Positions 7,641-12,279 of a stretch of 12,279 nt of DNA are shown in pieces (the stretch's first letter is position 1; every line of letters starts with the position of its first letter). Under the pieces are notes generated by a model. It saw only the letters and a list, made by a program, of their open reading frames with translations. It was not told the DNA's origin and searched no databases. The position numbers and the translations under genes are program-made. Origin of the DNA: an uncultured Clostridia bacterium (GTDB lineage Bacteria; Bacillota; Clostridia; Christensenellales; CAG-314); contig CALLXO010000087.1 in assembly GCA_937875645.1 (NCBI GenBank), positions 1 to 12,279 of the forward strand, written 5' to 3'.

Positions 7641-7985
7641 TCAATTGAAAAAACCTAAACTTATTAAAAGTGCGTTGTTCACCTGTTCCATAACATTAGG
7701 CGGCAATTCGCCTATTTTTTCTTTTAATCGGCTTTTATCTATAGTGCGTATTTGCTCCAACAACACAACGCTGTCCTTCGGCAATACTGATAAACTGCTC
7801 GGAAGCGTTATATGCGTAGGCAGTTTAGCTTTGTTTAATTTTGACGTCGTTGCAGCCGCAATGACCGTAGGACTGTATTTGTTGCCTATGTCGTTTTGCA
7901 AAACCAGCACCGGACGGATGCCGCCTTGTTCGCTACCCACCACAGGGCTTAGGTCGGCATAATAGATATCTCCCCGTTTAATCAC
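7641..7985 (-). CDS. mazF: MazF/EndoA (PemK-like) endoribonuclease toxin
   Basis: MazF toxins of the Bacillus EndoA type cleave mRNA at short specific sequences. This protein matches that group closely over its whole length: [32 protein letters not shown], then [14 protein letters not shown] and a C-terminal ALLISL. The Arg in GGIRP and the second Thr in AAATTSK align with the two catalytic residues reported for Bacillus MazF (Arg25, Thr48). I prefer the GTG at 7985 (114 residues) because AAGGA lies 8 nt before it and family members begin MI-KRGD; an ATG three codons upstream at 7994 (117 residues) is overlapped by that same site. No MazE or other antitoxin gene is found upstream (7995-8147) or downstream (7554-7640). 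The gene sits alone between convergent recX and divergent lgt. Confidence 0.93.
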   Translation of the reverse strand: MIKRGDIYYADLSPVVGSEQGGIRPVLVLQNDIGNKYSPTVIAAATTSKLNKAKLPTHITLPSSLSVLPKDSVVLLEQIRTIDKSRLKEKIGELPPNVMEQVNNALLISLGFFN

Positions 7986-7993
7986 ATTGCACA

Positions 7994-7998
7994 TCCTT
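7994..7998 (-). promoter_or_regulatory. Ribosome binding site that favours the mazF GTG start
   Basis: On the minus strand AAGGA lies 8 nt before GTG at 7985, whereas it touches the ATG at 7994 and could not serve it. Confidence 0.55.
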
Positions 7999-8093
7999 TG
8001 GGCGGCGACAGCAACGTCTAAAATACATTATTCTTAACCGATTAAAAAGGTGTATGTAGCCGCTCCAAACAAATTATGGACAGGTTTTAATTA

Positions 8094-8123
8094 AATATAA
8101 CTTAAATACCATAAAATAATCAA
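8094..8123 (-). promoter_or_regulatory. Possible mazF promoter, back-to-back with the lgt promoter
   Basis: On the minus strand TTGATT (8123-8118) and TATATT (8099-8094) are 18 nt apart. This would give a leader of about 100 nt for mazF. The region is very AT-rich, so the match is only suggestive. Its -35 lies 7 bp from the lgt -35. Confidence 0.35.
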
Positions 8124-8130
8124 TTGTGTC

Positions 8131-8159
8131 TTGACTATTTTATCTAATTGGCATATAAT
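8131..8159 (+). promoter_or_regulatory. Near-consensus promoter of the lgt operon
   Basis: TTGACT (8131-8136), a 17-nt spacer and a perfect TATAAT (8154-8159) form the best sigma-A-type promoter in the window. Transcription should start at about 8166, leaving a leader of only about 15 nt that begins at the lgt ribosome binding site. This also rules out the in-frame TTG at 8148 as the lgt start. Confidence 0.87.
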
Positions 8160-8167
8160 TCTTTCAC

Positions 8168-8172
8168 GAGGA
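8168..8172 (+). promoter_or_regulatory. Ribosome binding site that sets the lgt start
   Basis: GAGGA lies 8 nt before GTG at 8181. An ATG at 8179 is in another frame and meets a stop at once. Confidence 0.7.
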
Positions 8173-8180
8173 TTACTAAT

Positions 8181-9284
8181 GTGTTAGCTTTTTTAAATGC
8201 GCCGTTTATCAATTTTAACGGCTATGTCGGCTCCTCTCCCGCTGTGGAATTTTTTGGATTTGGCATTACTTATTACGCCTTAATTATTGTCAGCGGTATG
8301 GTGCTTGCGATTATTATTTTTTCTTTTTTACTAAAAAGATTTGGTCTCAATCCCGATGACAGCTTAGATTATGCCATTTGGGTTTTGCCTATGGCAGTAC
8401 TCGGTTCGAGGTTGTATTTTTTTGTCTTTCCTTATAGTGACGTTTTGTCCGATTGGTCGACATTTTGGGATTTTAGAGACGGAGGATTGGGTATTTACGG
8501 CGGCGTAATTTTAGGATACTTAACTGTCCACATAGTAGCGCATTTTAAAATGCACAACGTTGTTAGGATTACCGATTATATCGCTCCCGGGTTGTTGTTG
8601 GCGCAAAGTATAGGACGTTGGGGTAACTTTATTAATCAAGAGGCTTACGGAAATTTAATCACTGACCCCGCTTGGCAATGGTTTCCCGCTGCCGTTAAAA
8701 TAGGCAGTGATTATTATCAGGCGACTTTTTTTTATGAATCGTTTTTTACTCTTATAGGTTTTATTATTACCTTTATCCTTATTACAAGGTGGAAAAACTA
8801 TAAAAGAGGCTTTAACTTAGCTTTTTACGGTGTGTATTATGGCATCGTACGGCTTTTTGTAGAGGGATTGCGTACCGACAGTTTGTTCTTATGGATTAGG
8901 TGGGGAGGCGCTGCTTTTAATACAGGCATAAAAATAAGTCAGTTGGTGTCATGGATTGCTATTAGTTTGGGGGTTATCAGGTTTATTTTGATTTATACCG
9001 GCTGGGATAAAAAGTTTGATGCTTGGTATTATAAAGTTTTTGGCATGGGTAAATATATAGACAAACGAGTTGGTAGGGCAAAGCTAAATTCTAAAGAATT
9101 AGCGGAAGAAGCGCAGTCTATTAAAGAGCAGGTAGGCGAAAAAGACAGGCTTTATACCGAAGCTTTAAAAAAAGCGCAATATGCTTTGTTAAACGAAGAG
9201 GATATAATAAATCGCGCAGAGCAGTTTAATAAGGATATTGCCAAAACACAAAAAGACAAAGAAACACTAAACAGCGAAATATAA
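8181..9284 (+). CDS. lgt: Phosphatidylglycerol--prolipoprotein diacylglyceryl transferase, with long C-terminal tail
   Basis: Lgt is the integral membrane enzyme that moves diacylglycerol from phosphatidylglycerol to the lipobox Cys of prolipoproteins, the first step of lipoprotein maturation. The start is GTG at 8181 (367 residues); the frame continues upstream but runs through the promoter. About seven membrane segments are seen. Key motifs are GGLGIYGG (the Gram-positive form of the region holding E. coli His103), the Lgt signature GRWGNFINQEAYG (145-157, Arg146), YESFF, and the EGLRTDS motif (228-234) with Arg231. The last membrane segment ends near residue 273, where most Lgt proteins stop. 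Here about 90 more charged residues follow, rich in Lys, Glu and Gln with coiled-coil-like spacing (KELAEEAQSIKEQ and onward). pncB follows after 12 nt, in the same operon. Confidence 0.95.
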   Translation: MLAFLNAPFINFNGYVGSSPAVEFFGFGITYYALIIVSGMVLAIIIFSFLLKRFGLNPDDSLDYAIWVLPMAVLGSRLYFFVFPYSDVLSDWSTFWDFRDGGLGIYGGVILGYLTVHIVAHFKMHNVVRITDYIAPGLLLAQSIGRWGNFINQEAYGNLITDPAWQWFPAAVKIGSDYYQATFFYESFFTLIGFIITFILITRWKNYKRGFNLAFYGVYYGIVRLFVEGLRTDSLFLWIRWGGAAFNTGIKISQLVSWIAISLGVIRFILIYTGWDKKFDAWYYKVFGMGKYIDKRVGRAKLNSKELAEEAQSIKEQVGEKDRLYTEALKKAQYALLNEEDIINRAEQFNKDIAKTQKDKETLNSEI

Positions 9285-9296
9285 CGGGAGAAAAAA

Positions 9297-10748
9297 ATGG
9301 AAAAGCGAAATCTTACACTTTTGACGGATTATTACGAACTTACGATGATGAACGGTTATATGGTTAAAGGTATGTCTAACATAAAAGCCGTATTTGATTT
9401 ATATTTTCGAGCAAATGCCGAAAGCAATTATTGCATAGCGGCGGGGTTGGAACAAGCTATTCAGTACATCAAAAACCTTCATTTTGGCGAAGACGAAATT
9501 GCATTTTTACGCCGTATGGGCGATTTTGGCGAAGAGTTTTTGGCTTATTTAAAAAACTTTAAATTTACCGGAGATATTTATGCGGTGGAGGAAGGCACTG
9601 TTGTCTTTCCGCATGAGCCGTTGCTCATTGTAAAAGCGCCTATTATGGAAGCTCAGCTTGTGGAATCGGCGTTACTTAATATAATAAACTTTCAAACTCT
9701 GATTGCTACCAAAGCAAGCAGAATAACACGAGCGGCAGCGCCGGGCAAGGTTATTGAATTTGGTTTGCGACGCGCACAAGCTCCCGATGCCGCAGTTTAT
9801 GGGGCAAGGGCGGCAATTATAGGCGGGTGTACTTCTACCAGCAACGTTTTAGCGGCACAAAAGTTTGATGCGATACCAAAGGGTACTCACGCTCACAGTT
9901 GGATAATGTCTTTTGATACCGAGTTGGAAGCTTTTAGAGCTTATGCGTCCACCTATCCTAAAAGCTGTTTGCTTTTAGTGGATACTTATGACACGCTAAA
10001 CAGCGGTATGGTAAACGCAATTATCGTTTTTAAGGAAATGCGTGCAAAAGGACTCAAACCTGTTGGCATACGTCTTGACAGCGGCGACTTAGCGTATTTG
10101 AGCAAAAAAGCACGGGAAATGTTAGATGCCGAAGGATTTTATGACGTTAAAGTTTTTGCGGGGGGAGACCTTGACGAATATACTGTTACTTCGCTCAATT
10201 TACAGGGCGCAAAAATAGATTTATACGGTATAGGTACAAAACTTATTACCAGTTATACAAATCCCAGTTTAGGGGGAGTGTATAAACTTGTGGCAATAGA
10301 GCAAGAGGGCAAGGAGTTTCCCAAAATAAAAATAAGCGATAATCCCGAAAAAATAACAAACCCCGGCGAAAAAAGGATTTATCGACTTATCAGCAATCAA
10401 ACAAAAAAAGCATTAGCTGACGTTATATGTTTAAAGGGAGAAGTAATTGATCCCAACAAGCCTTACACGTTGATTCATCCTGTTGATCGCTGGAAGACAA
10501 AAGAAGTAAGCAACTTTACCGTCAAGCCGCTTTACACGAAGATTTTTGAAAAGGGCAAGCTTATTTATAAGAGCCCCACTCTAAACGAAATTCACAATAA
10601 AACAGAAAGTAGCTTGGAGGATTTTTGGGATGAATATAAGCGTATAGAAAAACCGCAATTATATAAAGTGGACTTGTCAGATAAGGCTTACACTTTAAAA
10701 CAAATAATGCTCAACGATTTAGGCAAACAAATAACAAGAGATAAATAA
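9297..10748 (+). CDS. pncB: Nicotinate phosphoribosyltransferase
   Basis: The enzyme makes nicotinate mononucleotide from nicotinate and PRPP with ATP hydrolysis, the entry step of NAD salvage by the Preiss-Handler route. The 483 residues are normal for Bacillota NAPRTases. Visible motifs are the N-terminal LLTDYYELTM (8-17), a substrate-pocket block FGLRRAQ, GTHAHSW (196-202) whose His200 is the likely phosphorylated His, LLVDTYDT, the PRPP-binding stretch GIRLDSGDLA (257-266) and GIGTKLITS. The C-terminal region after about residue 360 has the NAPRTase-specific helix-rich extension. The ATG has GGGAG 6 nt upstream. The gene lies 12 nt after lgt and 27 nt before the DivIVA-like gene. Lgt and PncB share no pathway, so co-transcription is probably not functional coupling. 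Confidence 0.96.
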   Translation: MEKRNLTLLTDYYELTMMNGYMVKGMSNIKAVFDLYFRANAESNYCIAAGLEQAIQYIKNLHFGEDEIAFLRRMGDFGEEFLAYLKNFKFTGDIYAVEEGTVVFPHEPLLIVKAPIMEAQLVESALLNIINFQTLIATKASRITRAAAPGKVIEFGLRRAQAPDAAVYGARAAIIGGCTSTSNVLAAQKFDAIPKGTHAHSWIMSFDTELEAFRAYASTYPKSCLLLVDTYDTLNSGMVNAIIVFKEMRAKGLKPVGIRLDSGDLAYLSKKAREMLDAEGFYDVKVFAGGDLDEYTVTSLNLQGAKIDLYGIGTKLITSYTNPSLGGVYKLVAIEQEGKEFPKIKISDNPEKITNPGEKRIYRLISNQTKKALADVICLKGEVIDPNKPYTLIHPVDRWKTKEVSNFTVKPLYTKIFEKGKLIYKSPTLNEIHNKTESSLEDFWDEYKRIEKPQLYKVDLSDKAYTLKQIMLNDLGKQITRDK

Positions 10749-10775
10749 CAAAGGACATTATACAAAAAGGAAAAT

Positions 10776-11477
10776 ATGGCTAAATTTAGATTAGTGTTTA
10801 AAGGTTATTGCATCGAAGAAGTGGATGCATACATAAAAGAAACGCAAGAAAAGATAGCGTTATTAGAGCGAACTATGGCAGGCAAATCGCCTGTTATAGA
10901 AGACGATTTAATTAAACGCGAATTAGAGTTGACACGAAAAGCAAAAGCTTTAGACAATACTTTTAAAGTGTTTTTGAGCTTAATAAAAAGCAAGCTCAAT
11001 GTTGATGATGTAAACGAGTTTATGCTTATTGCAAAAAATGTCGATATAATTACGCAACAGCCGCAATCAAAAGATTATATTTTAAAAAAATTGAATGAAG
11101 AGATTGAAAGGGCTGAACCCCAGCCTAAAAGGATAAAGGAAGTTGAAGCCACTGATAAAAATGCGGATATTGTATGCGAACAAAAAGATGATTCACAAGA
11201 CGCTGAAAAAAGTGATTTAGAAAAAGAGGAATTTCAAGGGGATGAAACTGTCAATGAAGATTTAATTATTTCTAAACCGTCAGAAGAAAATTCAGTTTTA
11301 ATAGAGGAAAAAGTTGCCGTCAGTATCGAAAAAAGCAGACAGGAAGAACAAACAGAAAATCAACAAAAGGAAAAGGAACAAGAGAGGGGTAAACCTTTAA
11401 TAGAATTAGAGGAAGTGGAAAGTAATCCTTCTCAAAGCCTTGAGGAACTGTGCAAGGATTTAGGTTTTATGGATTGA
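10776..11477 (+). CDS. DivIVA-like N-terminal domain with long acidic tail, function unknown
   Basis: The 233-residue protein is not clearly assigned to a named family. Its first 20 residues, FRLVFKGYCIEEVDAYIKE, resemble the membrane-binding head of DivIVA/GpsB proteins, which usually reads F...F.GYD..EVD.FL. Helical, charged sequence with coiled-coil character follows to about residue 110 (EKIALLERT, KRELELTRKAKALDN, KKLNEEIERAEP). From there to about 215 the sequence is low-complexity and very rich in Glu, Asp, Lys and Gln, so probably disordered. It ends in a short amphipathic piece, SLEELCKDLGFMD, which could be a docking peptide. There is no signal peptide or membrane segment. AAAGGA lies 4 nt before the ATG. 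A role in cell division, polar localisation or wall synthesis would be expected from the head alone, but this is inference. Confidence 0.7.
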   Translation: MAKFRLVFKGYCIEEVDAYIKETQEKIALLERTMAGKSPVIEDDLIKRELELTRKAKALDNTFKVFLSLIKSKLNVDDVNEFMLIAKNVDIITQQPQSKDYILKKLNEEIERAEPQPKRIKEVEATDKNADIVCEQKDDSQDAEKSDLEKEEFQGDETVNEDLIISKPSEENSVLIEEKVAVSIEKSRQEEQTENQQKEKEQERGKPLIELEEVESNPSQSLEELCKDLGFMD

Positions 11478-11629
11478 TTTTTCTGCGCGCATTAATACTA
11501 AAACAATAGTAAAGAAAATATAGGTATAATAAAAAAACATACAACTGTTTATTCACTTGTTAAAAAAGGCAAAACTAAAACTTATTTAGAAAAACGTTAA
11601 TTTTATTTTAGCATTTTGTAATTTATTGT

Positions 11630-12279
11630 TTATTTAGGATTTTTAGGATATGCTTCAATCCAAGCGTCATAATAGTTTACAAATTTGTCCACTCCCGCAT
11701 CCATTTGAGTTGTTATTGAACACATATATCTGCTTAACATATTGGCGGAGAGAAACCCCTTGTCGCAAACCCATGAAAGAGCGCTTTGCACTATTTCGTC
11801 AAAAGATTCTTCCTTTTTGTCATGCAGAATAAAGTGGAAATACGTTGCTGTTGGTGATTTCTCCCATATAATATTGTGTGTTTCCGATGAGTCATACTCT
11901 GCATATCCATAATAATGCTTTACTATGCTTCGGTCTTTAATTACTCTAAAGGACGTGGCATCGTCTAAGTTAAATTCCTTAGTATCTGCGTTTTTTAAGT
12001 GAATCTCTTTAATCTTGCAAAAGGGCGGGTCTATGACTGTAATTTCGTCCGTCCTGTTTTTTGCTCTATTATACACTTCTTGTTGCCTTTCGATTCTTTT
12101 AAGGCTATCGTTAAGGGCATCTATTTTTTCCCTCAAGCGCTTTTTTGCCTCTTCATGCATTTGCGGCCAAATATCTTTTTTGCTTAATAATATTTTAACA
12201 ATCATATTAAAGGAAAAGCCGATGCTTCTCATCATTTTTATAGAAATTACGTCACTCACCGAATTAATGTCATATTCGT
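11630..12279 (-). CDS. MerR-family transcriptional regulator, N-terminus outside the window
   Basis: The frame stays open to the right edge, and the residues just inside it, YDINSVSDVISIKMMRSIGF, match the second half of a MerR DNA-binding domain. The GTG at 12259 is therefore not the start; about 40 residues, including the helix-turn-helix, lie beyond the window. After the DNA-binding part comes a helical linker (HEEAKKRLREKIDALNDSL and onward, about residues 35-67 from 12259), the usual MerR dimerisation coiled coil. The remaining 140 or so residues would sense the inducer. They contain a Tyr/Trp-rich pattern (HYYGYAEYD, ALSWVCDKGF, YYDAWIEAY) weakly like a GyrI-type ligand-binding domain, but I cannot confirm this. 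The target is unknown. The gene converges on the DivIVA-like gene; the 152-bp gap (11478-11629) is AT-rich and shows no clear terminator. Confidence 0.82.
   Translation of the reverse strand, partial: EYDINSVSDVISIKMMRSIGFSFNMIVKILLSKKDIWPQMHEEAKKRLREKIDALNDSLKRIERQQEVYNRAKNRTDEITVIDPPFCKIKEIHLKNADTKEFNLDDATSFRVIKDRSIVKHYYGYAEYDSSETHNIIWEKSPTATYFHFILHDKKEESFDEIVQSALSWVCDKGFLSANMLSRYMCSITTQMDAGVDKFVNYYDAWIEAYPKNPK

Noticed and set aside
7594..7962. Plus-strand frame of 122 codons opposite mazF
   Set aside because: It is the antisense shadow of a clear MazF gene, begins in the recX/mazF hairpin region and resembles no protein family.
7976..8026. 16-codon minus-strand frame ([10 protein letters not shown]...) overlapping the mazF start, as a possible antitoxin or leader peptide
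   Set aside because: It is far too short for a MazE, has only a weak ribosome binding site and no recognisable pattern.
8148..8180. TTG at 8148 as the lgt start
   Set aside because: It falls within the promoter spacer and -10 box; GTG at 8181 has a ribosome binding site.
11478..11629. Terminator between the convergent DivIVA-like and MerR genes, and a TATAAT at 11525-11530
   Set aside because: Only weak AT-rich 5-bp pairings were found, and the TATAAT has no -35 at a proper distance and no gene downstream on its strand.

Overview
The window looks like chromosomal core-genome DNA from a low-GC Gram-positive bacterium (Bacillota), most like Clostridia or their uncultured gut relatives. This rests on AT-rich intergenic regions, strong AGGAGG-type ribosome binding sites, consensus sigma-A-type promoters, TGA used as a stop (tyrS ends in TGA), a Bacillus-type MazF, a RecX, a DivIVA-like protein and an Lgt with the Gram-positive form of its motifs. 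The taxon cannot be fixed from the sequence alone. No mobile element, CRISPR array, rRNA or tRNA was seen.

Region 1 (1-1175) is the 3' part of a PLP-dependent class I/II aminotransferase gene. It runs in from the left edge and ends at a good intrinsic terminator.

Region 2 (about 1345-7590) appears to be one six-gene plus-strand operon: rarA (AAA+ clamp-loader-like ATPase), an ABC transporter ATPase, its large ABC-2-type membrane partner, tyrS, a YigZ/IMPACT protein and recX. Gaps are 31, 8 and 41 nt, then 4-nt and 1-nt overlaps. The only clear promoter lies directly against the rarA ATG, so the rarA mRNA may be leaderless. A strong hairpin at 7565-7590 closes the operon and is shared with the convergent mazF. 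The operon mixes genome maintenance (rarA, recX), translation (tyrS) and an exporter of unknown substrate.

Region 3 (7641-8180) holds a MazF/EndoA-type endoribonuclease toxin gene on the minus strand with no recognisable antitoxin next to it. A divergent promoter region separates it from lgt.

Region 4 (8131-11477) is a plus-strand operon driven by a near-consensus promoter (TTGACT, 17 nt, TATAAT): lgt (lipoprotein maturation, with a long charged C-terminal tail), pncB (NAD salvage) and a DivIVA-like N-terminal domain fused to a long acidic tail.

Region 5 (11630-12279) is a minus-strand MerR-family regulator cut by the right edge; most of its DNA-binding head lies outside the window.

Several starts were set by ribosome binding sites rather than by the longest open frame (ABC ATPase 2716, tyrS 5126, lgt 8181, mazF 7985). 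I see no strong case for a wholly new multi-gene system. The most interesting items are the solitary mazF, the DivIVA-like acidic protein, the leaderless rarA arrangement and the Lgt tail.
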